Assembly (NCBI GenBank): GCA_963780825.1
Contig: CAWADL010000005.1
Location: 310,001-374,000 of the forward strand
Direction of reading: 5' to 3'
Length of the DNA: 64,000 nucleotides
Origin: Roseiarcus sp963780825
Lineage (GTDB): Bacteria; Pseudomonadota; Alphaproteobacteria; Rhizobiales; Beijerinckiaceae
Part shown: positions 18,343-26,967 of the stretch, one piece after another
Layout: every line of letters begins with the position of its first letter
Numbering within the stretch: the stretch's first letter is position 1
The notes under the pieces: generated by a model
Databases searched by the model: none
Seen by the model: only the letters and a program-made list of their open reading frames with translations
Told to the model about the DNA's origin: nothing
Translations under genes and position numbers: made by a program

Positions 18343-19572
18343 TCAGACTGCGCGGCTCGCGGGTAGGGTTGCAGGCCGTCGCAACGTGATCCGCGTGAGC
18401 TCCGATGGTCGCCCAAGGCGGAGTGCGAACCCCGGCCACAACCCCGTACCATTGCTGACGTAGAGCGTCATCCCGTCGACCTCGTAACGCCCCGACACGA
18501 ACCCGCCATTGCCATTCGCGACAAGCCGGTCCAGCCCAATCATGCCCCCGTGTGTGTGACCGGAAAGCTGTAGCGCGACGCCGCGCGCGGCCGCCTTTCT
18601 GGCAGTGCGGGGTTGATGGGCGAGCAGGAGAATGGGCGCTTCGTCCGGAGCGCCGGCCAGGGCAACCGCGAGGTCAGGACCCGGTTCCCCGTGACCAGGT
18701 GCGGAGGAGTCCGTGACGCCGGCGAGAACGATCCGAGCGTCTCCACGTGTGAGGATGACATGCGCATTCCTCAGCATGCGTATGCCCATCGCTGAGAGAT
18801 GGCGCATCCAGGCGCTATAGTCGAAGAAATATTCGTGGTTGCCCGGGACGGCGTACACACCATCCGGCGCGCGTAGATCGCGCAGCGGTTCTACGTCGGC
18901 GCGACGCATGGCCACAGACCCATCGATAAAGTCGCCGGTAATAACGATTAGGTCGACGCCAGATGCGTTAGCTCGATCAACCACCGCCCTCGCCCAGTTC
19001 GCCGTGAACAGACGACTGAGGTGCAGGTCCGTCAATTGAAGCAGCCGATATCCCTCGAACTCCGGCGGCAGGTTATGGATCGCAACCTCGATGTCTTTCA
19101 GTGGCGGCACGCGCAAAGCGCCGGCGACGCCGTAGGCAGCAAGCAGCGCCGCTAAGCCTGCGATCGCGTAACGCGCATTGTCTGGGGCGCCGACCGCCTT
19201 CTGCCGCGCCAGCATGGCCGCCACAGTACCAATGTCGAGCAATATCTGCAGAACAGCCAGCAGCGCGATAGCGCCGAACGCCCAGTTGAACAGGATGACG
19301 ACGGCCCGCGGGAATTCGGGCGCGAACTGTGACCCGGACGAAAGCCGACTCCAGAAATGGTACTGCGACACGAAGAGCAGCAGAGCCGCGATAACCGCCG
19401 TGCCCCACAACGGCAGCGACAACGGCCAGAGCCAGCGAACGATGACGAGCAGGCTCGGGACGGCCAGAATAAGGCGAAAGATCGTCGGTCTCCGTCTGAT
19501 GTCGCGCTCGCCGCCCGCGACTTCGCGCCCCTGCGCATCGCCTGCGCCAAAGGCGACCGGATGATCGCGCAC
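18343..19572 (-). CDS. Membrane-anchored metallophosphoesterase
   Basis: A 409-residue protein with about four hydrophobic segments in the first 160 residues (around 30-50, 55-70, 88-112, 135-152), then a calcineurin-like phosphoesterase domain: LLQLTDLHLSRLF (D-x-H), VITGDFIDG (GDxxD), VYAVPGNHEYFF (GNHE), LLLAHQP and LSGHTHGGMIG (GHTH). All metal ligands are present. The layout matches YaeI/YkuE-like phosphodiesterases associated with the inner membrane, which may act on lipid A precursors or nucleotides; the true substrate is unknown. The start codon is uncertain because the first 30 residues are not membrane-like. Confidence 0.88.
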   Translation of the reverse strand: MRDHPVAFGAGDAQGREVAGGERDIRRRPTIFRLILAVPSLLVIVRWLWPLSLPLWGTAVIAALLLFVSQYHFWSRLSSGSQFAPEFPRAVVILFNWAFGAIALLAVLQILLDIGTVAAMLARQKAVGAPDNARYAIAGLAALLAAYGVAGALRVPPLKDIEVAIHNLPPEFEGYRLLQLTDLHLSRLFTANWARAVVDRANASGVDLIVITGDFIDGSVAMRRADVEPLRDLRAPDGVYAVPGNHEYFFDYSAWMRHLSAMGIRMLRNAHVILTRGDARIVLAGVTDSSAPGHGEPGPDLAVALAGAPDEAPILLLAHQPRTARKAAARGVALQLSGHTHGGMIGLDRLVANGNGGFVSGRYEVDGMTLYVSNGTGLWPGFALRLGRPSELTRITLRRPATLPASRAV

Positions 19573-19886
19573 CTATCTCGATCGGTGGGTTGACGCAAGA
19601 GACGAGGCGATCGGAGATCGGAGCGGTCTTGCGACAGCGGGTGGCGATAGAAGTTTGTGGCATGGGTGTTCTCGTCGAAATCCAAAAAATCGAATTCCGA
19701 CGACTCGGATCCGGTCAGGTTCTCTTAGAGGCCGGTTCGCCGCCTCTCGCGCGCGCCGCGTGAGGGTTTAAAAAGGCAGATGAAAATTAATCGACATCGT
19801 TCAATCTTGAGTTGATATAGCGCCCCAACCTGACTTCGGACCCAACGCGGTATGAAGCTTCACACGGGAGCTTGTGGAGAACCTCG
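19573..19886. other. Gene-free stretch before the SDR gene
   Basis: About 310 bases between the divergent phosphoesterase and SDR genes, followed by a repeat pair. No coding potential is convincing. AT-rich DNA at 19770-19815 could hold the SDR promoter, but no clear -35/-10 pair stands out. Confidence 0.4.
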
Positions 19887-19964
19887 CGGAGCGTCGGCCT
19901 CCAGGCCGACGGGGGTACATCTCCAAGGCCGGCCAAGAAGGTCGGCGTGGACGCCGACCCTCCG
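19887..19964 (+). repeat. GGAG-type REP inverted pair upstream of the SDR gene
   Basis: Left unit: GGAG (19888-19891), C, then hairpin GTCGGCCT-cc-AGGCCGAC (19893-19910). Right unit in opposite orientation: hairpin GTCGGCGT-gg-ACGCCGAC (19941-19958) then CCTCC. The units are about 30 bases apart. Same family at 29031-29120 and 60467-60530. Confidence 0.85.
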
Positions 19965-20014
19965 TTAAAACGGCTTCGCCACGGACCAACTGACCAAAAC
20001 AACGAGGAATATCC

Positions 20015-20782
20015 ATGTCCAAATATGCAACCTATCCGAGCCTCGATGGCATGCCTGTGGTGATTTCGGGCGGGGCCTCAGGCATCGGCGAAGGTCTGGT
20101 GCGTGAATTCGCTGCACAGGGCGCCAAAGTGGGCTTCGTCGACATTTTGGCCGAGCGCGGCCACGCCCTTGCCGCCGAACTCCATCGAGCCGGGCTTCGG
20201 GTGCAGTTTGCGGCGACCGACATTACGGACGTCGACGCCTATCAAGCCGCCATACGCGAGTTCGAAAACGCTCATGGGCCGGCCCTGGCGCTCGTCAACA
20301 ACGCCGCCAACGACACACGCATCAAATGGAGCGACGTGACGAACAAATCCTGGGATCAAGCGATTGCGGTGAACCTCAAGCACGCGTTCTTCGCCGCTCA
20401 GGCGGTTATTCCTGGCATGATCAACGCCGGGAAAGGCTCGATCATCAATTTCGGCTCGATCAGCTGGATGATCATGGTTGGCAATCTCTCGGGCTACACG
20501 GCCTCCAAGGCGGCGGCTCACGGCATGTCGCGCTCACTGGCCAGAGATCTTGGGCCTCACGGCATACGGGTCAATACCCTGGTCCCTGGTTGGATCATGA
20601 CCGAGCGCCAGCTCACCCACTGGGTAGGGGACGCCGAGAATAAGTTGATTGACGACAGCCAGGCGATGAAGGGCCGGCTTTATCCCGCGGACATCGCACG
20701 CATGGCGCTATTTCTCGCCGCCGACGACAGCCAAATGATCACGGCGCAGGATTTCATCGTCGACGGCGGATGGGCCCACTAG
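20015..20782 (+). CDS. SDR family oxidoreductase
   Basis: A 255-residue classical short-chain dehydrogenase/reductase. Cofactor motif GGASGIGEG (TGxxxGxG variant) at residues 19-27, LVNNAAN near 92, catalytic Ser in FGSISW near 149, and YTASKAA (YxxxK) near 163; Gly-Ile-Arg-Val-Asn (GIRVNTLVPGWIMTE) near 184. Asp42 at the end of strand 2 (VGFVDI) suggests NAD(H) preference. Soluble. Substrate not evident; the C-terminal TAQDFIVDGGWAH is common in sugar/polyol dehydrogenases. Repeat pair upstream, hairpin terminator right after the stop. Confidence 0.9.
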   Translation: MSKYATYPSLDGMPVVISGGASGIGEGLVREFAAQGAKVGFVDILAERGHALAAELHRAGLRVQFAATDITDVDAYQAAIREFENAHGPALALVNNAANDTRIKWSDVTNKSWDQAIAVNLKHAFFAAQAVIPGMINAGKGSIINFGSISWMIMVGNLSGYTASKAAAHGMSRSLARDLGPHGIRVNTLVPGWIMTERQLTHWVGDAENKLIDDSQAMKGRLYPADIARMALFLAADDSQMITAQDFIVDGGWAH

Positions 20783-20798
20783 GCCCGATCGGGCTTTT
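20783..20798 (+). terminator. Probable intrinsic terminator of the SDR gene
   Basis: GCCC-GATC-GGGC directly followed by TTTT, one base after the SDR stop codon. The stem is short (4 bp with a 4-base loop), so strength is moderate. Confidence 0.5.
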
Positions 20799-20819
20799 GA
20801 GCGTATCGCCCGCAAAACG

Positions 20820-21785
20820 TCATACGCCCTCATAAACCAACCTGGTGAAGAAGGCCGGATCAATCACCCAGTTCCCGAACTTGGCGTCGAAGGGCGCCGT
20901 CGGTTTCGCCGCCACGATCTCATCCCGGCTGCGTCCCTGTTTCTTGAGCGCGGCGACCTTGTCTCGAATGCCGACGAGCATGTCGCGAAACTCCTGAAGT
21001 TCGCTCCTGGTCCCCACGGCTTTGCCGTGGCCGGCGATGATGATCGTGTCGGCGTTCGTCGCGGCCAGATTTGCGTCCGACGCCGCGATCATTCCGTCGA
21101 TGCTGCCGCCGGTGGAATAGTCGATGAAGGGATAGACGCCGTTCCAAAACGTATCCGCGACATGGATCACATTGGCTTCGGCAAAGCTCACGGATATGTC
21201 GCTGTCAGTGTGCGCGGGGCCGTAGTGCTTCAGGACGATCGTCAGGCCGTTCAGCTTCAGGCTGCGCTCCTCAGCAAACACTTCGCTGGGAAGTCCGGCC
21301 GCCGGCAATGCGAGGAAATTGTAATCCCAATCCTCGACCCGCTGGACCTGCGACAGATATTTGTGTGTGTTCTCCTGCGCGATGATCTTGGCGCCCGCCG
21401 CGCCGAGCCAGGGGTTGCCGTTGGTATGATCGAAGTGCCAGTGGGTATTGATCAAATGGCTGATCGGATCGCCGCCGAGCTCCGCGAGGGCTTTCGTCAT
21501 CTGCGGACGCGATACGCCGATGCCGGCGTCAATCAGTACTTTGCCATCAGGACCGGTCAGCACGGCGACCGTCCCACCCGAACCTTCGAGCACACTTATG
21601 TTGTTTCGAAGCTTGTGAGTTGTGATCGGTGACGCCGCAGCGCTGTCCTTGATCAGACTGACGAGGCCGCGGGCCTCCGCGAACGCCTCGCGCGGCGCGA
21701 GCCATTTTCCCGCGGCTGCGGCGGCGCCGACGCAGCAAAGGCAGAAGCCGCGCCGGGACAGATAGCCCTTCCTTGAAACGTCCAT
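20820..21785 (-). CDS. Tat-exported MBL-fold metallo-hydrolase
   Basis: A 321-residue metallo-beta-lactamase-fold hydrolase. The N-terminus has a twin-arginine signal (SRRGFCLCCVGAAAAAG, residues 10-27) with a cleavage-like AFAEA near 38, so a periplasmic enzyme is expected. Metal ligands: HWHFDHTNG (HxHxDH) near residue 118, HYGPAHTDSD near 192, and the later GHGKAVG His near 255. Family members include quinoprotein-relay-like hydrolases and class B beta-lactamase relatives; substrate unknown. It overlaps nothing and faces the SDR gene convergently, 16 bases from the hydrolase gene upstream, with which it may be cotranscribed. Confidence 0.88.
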   Translation of the reverse strand: MDVSRKGYLSRRGFCLCCVGAAAAAGKWLAPREAFAEARGLVSLIKDSAAASPITTHKLRNNISVLEGSGGTVAVLTGPDGKVLIDAGIGVSRPQMTKALAELGGDPISHLINTHWHFDHTNGNPWLGAAGAKIIAQENTHKYLSQVQRVEDWDYNFLALPAAGLPSEVFAEERSLKLNGLTIVLKHYGPAHTDSDISVSFAEANVIHVADTFWNGVYPFIDYSTGGSIDGMIAASDANLAATNADTIIIAGHGKAVGTRSELQEFRDMLVGIRDKVAALKKQGRSRDEIVAAKPTAPFDAKFGNWVIDPAFFTRLVYEGV

Positions 21786-21801
21786 CGCCGTGCTCGACCT
21801 G

Positions 21802-22659
21802 TCAGCTCTTGAGGAAAGCGAGAAGATCGGCGTTGATGATCTCGGCTTGGGTTGTCGGCATGCCGTGCGGGAAGCCCTTGTAGGTCTTCAGCTTGCCGTT
21901 CTTCAGCAGCTTCGCTGACAAGGGGCCGGCGTCGGCGTAGGGGACGATCTGATCGTCTTCGCTGTGCATCACCAGCACCGGTACGCTTATCTTCTGCAGG
22001 TCTGCGGTGAAGTCAGTTTGTGAGAAGGCGACGATGCCGTCGTAGTGCGCTTTGGCGCCGCCCATCATTCCCTGACGCCACCAGTTCTGAATGATCGGCT
22101 CGGACGCGACCGCGCCGGGCCGATCGTAGTTGTAGAACGGACCCGCGGCGACAGCGCGGTAGAACTCCGAGCGGTTCGCGGCGAGCTGTTTTTGAAAGCC
22201 GTCGAAGACTTCCTTCGGCAGGCCTCCCGGATTGGCCGCAGTCTTCACCATAAGCGGCGGCACCGCGCTGATGATCGCCGCCTTGGCGACGCGGCTTTCG
22301 CCGTGCCGCGCGAGATAGTGGACAACTTCGCCGCCGCCGGTGGAATGGCCAACATGGATGGCGTTATCGAGGTTGAGATGGGCGACTACAGCGGCGAGGT
22401 CGTCGGCGTAGTGATCCATGTCGTGGCCGTCGCCGGTCTGGGTGGAGCGGCCGTGGCCGCGCCGGTCGTGGGCGATGACGCGATAGCCCTTGCCGAGGAA
22501 GAACAGCATCTGGGCGTCCCAGTCATCGGCTGAGAGCGGCCACCCGTGGCTGAAGACGATCGGCTGGCCCTTGCCCCAATCTTTGTAGAAAATTTCGACG
22601 CCGTCCCGGGTCGTGACTGCACTCACGGCTTTATCTCCACTCGCAACAGATGCGGACAT
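21802..22659 (-). CDS. Alpha/beta hydrolase, non-heme chloroperoxidase-like
   Basis: A 285-residue hydrolase strongly like the cofactor-free chloroperoxidase/arylesterase group. Seen: TTRDGVEIFYKDWGKGQPIVFSHGWPL (family start), HDRRGHGRS near residue 85, nucleophile elbow GHSTGGG near 122, Asp in MHSEDDQIVPYADAG near 230, and catalytic His in GFPHGMP near 262. No signal peptide. Members show esterase and, in peracid conditions, halogenating activity. Upstream of its start lies a 70-base segment also found before the neighbouring hydrolase gene. Start codon is not fixed by a good Shine-Dalgarno. Confidence 0.9.
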   Translation of the reverse strand: MSASVASGDKAVSAVTTRDGVEIFYKDWGKGQPIVFSHGWPLSADDWDAQMLFFLGKGYRVIAHDRRGHGRSTQTGDGHDMDHYADDLAAVVAHLNLDNAIHVGHSTGGGEVVHYLARHGESRVAKAAIISAVPPLMVKTAANPGGLPKEVFDGFQKQLAANRSEFYRAVAAGPFYNYDRPGAVASEPIIQNWWRQGMMGGAKAHYDGIVAFSQTDFTADLQKISVPVLVMHSEDDQIVPYADAGPLSAKLLKNGKLKTYKGFPHGMPTTQAEIINADLLAFLKS

Positions 22660-22661
22660 TT

Positions 22662-22731
22662 CGATCTTGTCTCAGGCTATTGAGGAGGGCTTGGCGATTC
22701 GCGCCGCAATTACGTTGCCGCGTGATCGTCA
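22662..22731 (-). promoter_or_regulatory. Duplicated 70-base upstream module, copy A
   Basis: This stretch, ending two bases from the chloroperoxidase-like start, matches 23815-23884 at about 60 of 70 positions without gaps. Both copies lie immediately upstream of a minus-strand hydrolase gene. A shared promoter/operator or leader is the simplest reading; no perfect palindrome is visible inside it. Confidence 0.6.
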
Positions 22732-22810
22732 GAGCGCCACGGTCGCCCTTACAAAAAACATCAACGACGGAAGGTTATCGCGAAAGCCCGCCGTGCGTCG
22801 CCGCTGTCGC

Positions 22811-23785
22811 TCAGTCCGCCGCGATCGAGCGATCCAGAAATTCGTGGATCATCGGGGCCATCACGTCGAGCTTGTCTTCAAGTGCGAAGTGGCCTGTGTC
22901 CAACAAGTGAAGCTCGGCTTTGGGGAGATCGCGAAGGTAGGGGCCAGCCCCGGCCGCCGGAAAGATCTTGTCGTTCTTACCCCACACGATCAGCGTTGGC
23001 GGCTGGCGCTCGCGAAAGAAAGCCTGAAATTGAGGATACAGCGGGACGTTGCTGCCGTAGTCATGGAAAAGGTCGAGTTGGATATCTCGGTTGCCCGGCC
23101 GATCGAGCAGCGCCTGATCTTGCACCCAGTTGTCAGGACTGATGCGGGACAGGTCGCTGACGCCATCGGTGTACTGGAACTTCGTTGTCTCAGGCGCCAC
23201 CAGGAAATCGAGCGCGTGTCGATGCGCCTCCGAGCCGTCCGCCCAGTAGGCCTTGATCGGGTCCCAGAACGCCTCCAGCCCTTCGGCATAGGCGTTCCCG
23301 TTCTGCACGATCAGCGTGGAGACCCGCTCGGGATGCAGCAGCGCCAGGCGATAGCCAACAGGCGCGCCGTAATCCATGACATACATGGAGTAGTGCGTGG
23401 CCCCGATCTTCTGCAGCAGCGCGTCAACCAGCGTGGCGTAATGCGCAAACGTATAGGCAAACTGACTGTGATCAGGCGCCGCGCTCTGGCCGAAACCTGG
23501 ATAATCCGGCGCGATGACATGGTAGCGATCCGCAAGGGTGGGGATCAGGTTTCGAAACATGTGTGACGAGGTGGGGAAGCCGTGCAGCAGCAGCACGACC
23601 GGACCGTTGGACGGACCAGCCTCCCGATAGAACAAGTTGACGCCCTCGATGGTCTCGGTCCTGTAATGCGTGACGTTCTGCGTGACCTGCAAAGGCGTTT
23701 CCGCTCTCGCGGCGCCAATTCCGGCATAGGAAGTGAGCAGCGTAGTTGCCGCCGCGAGTGCAAGTACACGTCTTCCGAGGGCCAT
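22811..23785 (-). CDS. Secreted alpha/beta hydrolase, epoxide hydrolase/dehalogenase-like
   Basis: A 324-residue protein with a Sec signal peptide (residues 1-28, ending GAARA). The fold motifs are VVLLLHGFPTSSHMFRNLIP (HGFP), PDYPGFGQS, and a nucleophile elbow VMDYGAPVG near residue 136, where Asp replaces Ser. Asp nucleophile plus HGFP is typical of epoxide hydrolases and haloalkane dehalogenases. IVWGKNDKIFP supplies the acid and DTGHFALED the His. A periplasmic location fits detoxification of an outside compound. It is divergent from a LysR regulator gene and shares an upstream module with the next hydrolase. Confidence 0.87.
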   Translation of the reverse strand: MALGRRVLALAAATTLLTSYAGIGAARAETPLQVTQNVTHYRTETIEGVNLFYREAGPSNGPVVLLLHGFPTSSHMFRNLIPTLADRYHVIAPDYPGFGQSAAPDHSQFAYTFAHYATLVDALLQKIGATHYSMYVMDYGAPVGYRLALLHPERVSTLIVQNGNAYAEGLEAFWDPIKAYWADGSEAHRHALDFLVAPETTKFQYTDGVSDLSRISPDNWVQDQALLDRPGNRDIQLDLFHDYGSNVPLYPQFQAFFRERQPPTLIVWGKNDKIFPAAGAGPYLRDLPKAELHLLDTGHFALEDKLDVMAPMIHEFLDRSIAAD

Positions 23786-23814
23786 GGCTGCACCTTCTGC
23801 TTGAGCCGATATTA

Positions 23815-23884
23815 CGATCTTGTCTAAGGCCTTTGAGGAAGGCTTGGCGATTTGTGCCGCATTTACCTTGCCGCGTGATGGTCA
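23815..23884 (-). promoter_or_regulatory. Duplicated 70-base upstream module, copy B
   Basis: Second copy of the module at 22662-22731, here 29 bases upstream of the secreted hydrolase start and inside the 196-base gap to the divergent lysR gene. The position fits a LysR-controlled promoter. Differences between the copies are scattered single substitutions. Confidence 0.6.
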
Positions 23885-23981
23885 ACCCATTTGGCCCGCC
23901 AGGAACTAGCCGGTTGCCGTGACAGGCGGCTACCATTAAGCTTGAGAAGCATCTTCTCGCCTTTCGGAAAGCGACGGAGGC

Positions 23982-24893
23982 ATGGACCGCCTGGAGGCAA
24001 TGTCGGTGATCGTCGCTGTCAGCGACGTGGGCAGCTTTTCTGCGGCGTCCCGGCGATTGAGCATGCCTGTCGCTACCGTCAGTCGGAAAGTCGCGGAGCT
24101 AGAGGCGCTTCTCAACGCTGAGTTGTTTCAGCGATCCTCGCGCCGAATGACGCTGACCGACGCCGGCCGCTCGTATGTGGAAGCCTGCAAGCGGATCATG
24201 GAGCAGGTGGACGACGCCGAGCGTCAACTGTCCGGCGAATATACAAGCCCAAAGGGCGGTCTTGCCGTCACGACGCCCTGGGGACTTGGCCACACGCATC
24301 TGCTTCCCCTGGCCGTCGAGTTCATGCAGGCTTTCCCTGAAATCGACTTGCGGCTTCTGCTCACCGACCGCGTCGTCGACACACTCGAGGAGGGCGTCGA
24401 TGTAGCCGTCCGCATCGGCATTCTCCCGGAAAGCAGCATGATCGCGACGCGTATCGGTTCGATCCGCGTCGTGGTGTGTGGGAGTCCGTCCTACCTGGCG
24501 GCGAAGGGGCGTCCGCAGACGCCCGATCAACTTACCGATCACCACTGCATCGCGATAAATTCCGTCGCTTCTCCGAACACCTGGAGATTCAACCACGGCA
24601 AGCGCGAAATCGTCATCCCCATTCAATCCAGGCTCTGTGTGAATACGTCGGAAGCCGCCGTGATCGCCGCCATCGCCGGCGCCGGGTTGACGCGAGTCAT
24701 GTCCTACAAGATGGACGCCGGGAGGCGCGCGGGAACTCTCGAATTGGTTCTTGAAGGTTTCGAGGTGGAGGCTTTGCCGGTTCATATCGTCTATTCGCCG
24801 CGCAAACCGGTCCCGCTAAAACTCCGCGCCTTTCTCGACTGGATGGCGCCGCGCCTCAAAGCCCGACTGGCGTTTGGCGGGGATGACGGATGA
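23982..24893 (+). CDS. LysR family transcriptional regulator
   Basis: A 303-residue LTTR. Winged helix in residues 1-60: MDRLEAMSVIVAVSDVGSFSAASRRLSMPVATVSRKVAELEALLNAELFQRSSRRMTLTDAG, split here by its natural motifs VGSFSAASRRL and ATVSRKVAELE. The effector domain follows (PWGLGHTHLLPLAVEF onward). GGAGG lies just before ATG 23982, slightly close. Divergent from the secreted hydrolase gene, the usual layout for a LysR target; the duplicated module suggests it may control both hydrolases and the MBL enzyme. Inducer unknown. Confidence 0.92.
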   Translation: MDRLEAMSVIVAVSDVGSFSAASRRLSMPVATVSRKVAELEALLNAELFQRSSRRMTLTDAGRSYVEACKRIMEQVDDAERQLSGEYTSPKGGLAVTTPWGLGHTHLLPLAVEFMQAFPEIDLRLLLTDRVVDTLEEGVDVAVRIGILPESSMIATRIGSIRVVVCGSPSYLAAKGRPQTPDQLTDHHCIAINSVASPNTWRFNHGKREIVIPIQSRLCVNTSEAAVIAAIAGAGLTRVMSYKMDAGRRAGTLELVLEGFEVEALPVHIVYSPRKPVPLKLRAFLDWMAPRLKARLAFGGDDG

Positions 24894-24962
24894 GGGCTCT
24901 ACAATGTTGCTTCGCTCGCAGAACGGTTCCGTGTAGTCACTGAATGCCCTAGGCCGGCAATT

Positions 24963-26722
24963 TCACGCGAACGCGGCTACCAACTCCTGCTGCGCTTCAG
25001 CGATCACCTTAATCGCCGCTTCGGTCGCGATATGGGCCCCAAACGCTCGCGCGGCAACGCTCACCCCTGCCGCCTCGAAGCGATTCATCGACGCCAGCAG
25101 CGGCGCGAGATCGACGTCAACCAACACTTCCGCGACAGCCTGCGCCCGCTGCTGAACGCGCCCTTTCAGATCATCGAGCGATATGAGATCCGGCCTAGGC
25201 CTATCAGCCGGGCCGATTTCGATCGGGGCGCACAGACGGTCGGATAGCGGAATGATCGGGTATCCCTTCGCCGTCGCGGCGCCATTGACTTTCGGCGCCA
25301 AGGTTTTTGCGGCCAGGGCGTGGTCGGCGCCTGGCGCGATCGAGCCTTGTTGGCCGTCGGCGTCGCGCACCAACCAGCGATCGCGATTGATGTTGACGCC
25401 GGCGAAAAGATCGTTGGTCTCCGGCAGCGCGAAATTCCAGCGCAGGAACGCCTGCGCGTTGCGCCGGCCGAGCAGGTAATCGTGGCGGCGGAAGGATTCG
25501 TGCAGGAAGCCGCTGAACCCGCCCATCGCGCCGCAGGCGATCGGGTACAGTTTCGCTTCCGGCGATCCATTGCCTTGGCGTGTCGGCGAAATCATGAAGC
25601 GCGAGAAGATCGTATCGTTCGCCGCCTTCTCCAGCTCGTCGGGCTTGAATCGCGCTTGCTGGATCAGGCCGTTCAGCAGCAGCGGAAACACGTGCGTGAG
25701 TTTCATGGCGGAGTCGGGCGGCGGCGACTTCACGAAGCTCGGGAACGGCGCAATGAGAACGATCGCCTTGTCTGCCTGGTCGCCGTCTTGTTTGTTGTGA
25801 AGCGCCGACCCAGCGAGATAGCGCCGCGCCAACTCCAACGGTTCGTTGTCTATAGTTCCGCCATCGACCGACACGAAAGAATAAGGGGCCTCCGCAAAGG
25901 AAGGATCCGGGCCGAAGCTGACGAAACGTTGGTTGGTGGTGTCTTCATAACCGACGGCGCCGCTTTGACTGTACCAGTTGGCGTTCGGGCGCGAGATCAT
26001 CCGGGGTCGGAGGCCGACGGGGAAAGCGCCGGTGGCGAGCGCAGCGCTCTTCAGCACGCTCCAGTCGGGCGTCTCGTAATGGTTGGAGTCGAGCCCTGTC
26101 GCGTCGGTCGTCGCGGCCGCGGGGCCGATCGCGAAATCGTAGAAATCGGCGTGATTGAGCATGCCGAAGCGCTCGGGCTGGTTGGCGCCGAAGATCGGGA
26201 AGGAATAGGGGACGCCGCGAATGTTGGTGAGCGTCAACCGAACGCGCAGGCTTCGATCGTCGCCGCGCCCGATCCAATTCCTGGATTTGACCGGACCGTC
26301 GATCGAGAACGCGCTATCGACGATGTCGTCGAGGACGTCGCAGCAGAGAAGGGAAAGCACGCCGTCCTTGCGCTTGTCGCCTTCGAGGTCGGTTCCCGCG
26401 AGCAGCTTCTCGATCGAAATGTCCGACACCCAGCTCGAATAAGTCGGTTGTGGCTCGGCGCGGGGGCAGCGGCGCCTGGGCGCACGTGTTCCAAATCGCG
26501 GAAGGCGTGCAACGCCGAGATCGCCGACGTCATCCCGCCCGCCGAGGCGCCGGCCATGACGGGGACGCGCACAGCGTGACGCGGGCCGTCCCAGGCCTGT
26601 GTGTTGCGCAGCGATTCGTACTCGTCCAGCGCCTCGAACAGGAAGTCGACGACGCCGGCGGTGTAGGCGCCGGCGGAAATCGCGCCGGCCATGACCAGGC
26701 CGAGTTCAAATTCCTTCGCCAT
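24963..26722 (-). CDS. Patatin-like phospholipase (one frameshift)
   Basis: About 587 codons. N-terminus MAKEFELGLVMAGAISAGAYTAGVVDFL carries the patatin oxyanion Gly-rich region, then the nucleophile elbow GASAGGM near residue 64. The frame shifts near 26462-26466 (a run of five G on the plus strand, one base probably missing) and the match continues with DISIEKLLAGTDLEGDKR and the catalytic Asp in SVDGGTIDNEPLELARR. This large patatin class (C-terminal IATEAAIKVIAEAQQELVAAFA) occurs in several proteobacteria as a cytoplasmic or membrane-associated lipid acyl hydrolase. No phage-defence partner genes are adjacent. Probably intact in the organism. Confidence 0.82.
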
Positions 26723-26967
26723 TAAGTCACCGTGCGTAGCGGTTGCGGCGTTTGTCTGATCCGACAATGCGATCAAGACGGAAAAGGCGCAATCGCCAAT
26801 CGCAACACACCGCGATTATGTGCGGAAGCAGCGTCGTGTAGCAAGAGATAGCTGCGCAGTGGCCGGCCATCGGCTCGGAGCGTGGCCTTGGCGGGGCGAT
26901 TGCCCGCTGGACCGGCGGTCACTTAAGATGGAGCTCGCCGCTCCATGGCGGCGCAAGCGAGGATCTC

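Noticed and set aside
22613..23566. A 317-codon plus-strand open frame
   Set aside because: Antisense to the two hydrolase genes with clear catalytic motifs.
24963..26722. Patatin as part of a CBASS-like defence operon
   Set aside because: No cyclase, HORMA or Trip13-like gene is adjacent; neighbours are a LysR regulator and an efflux pair.
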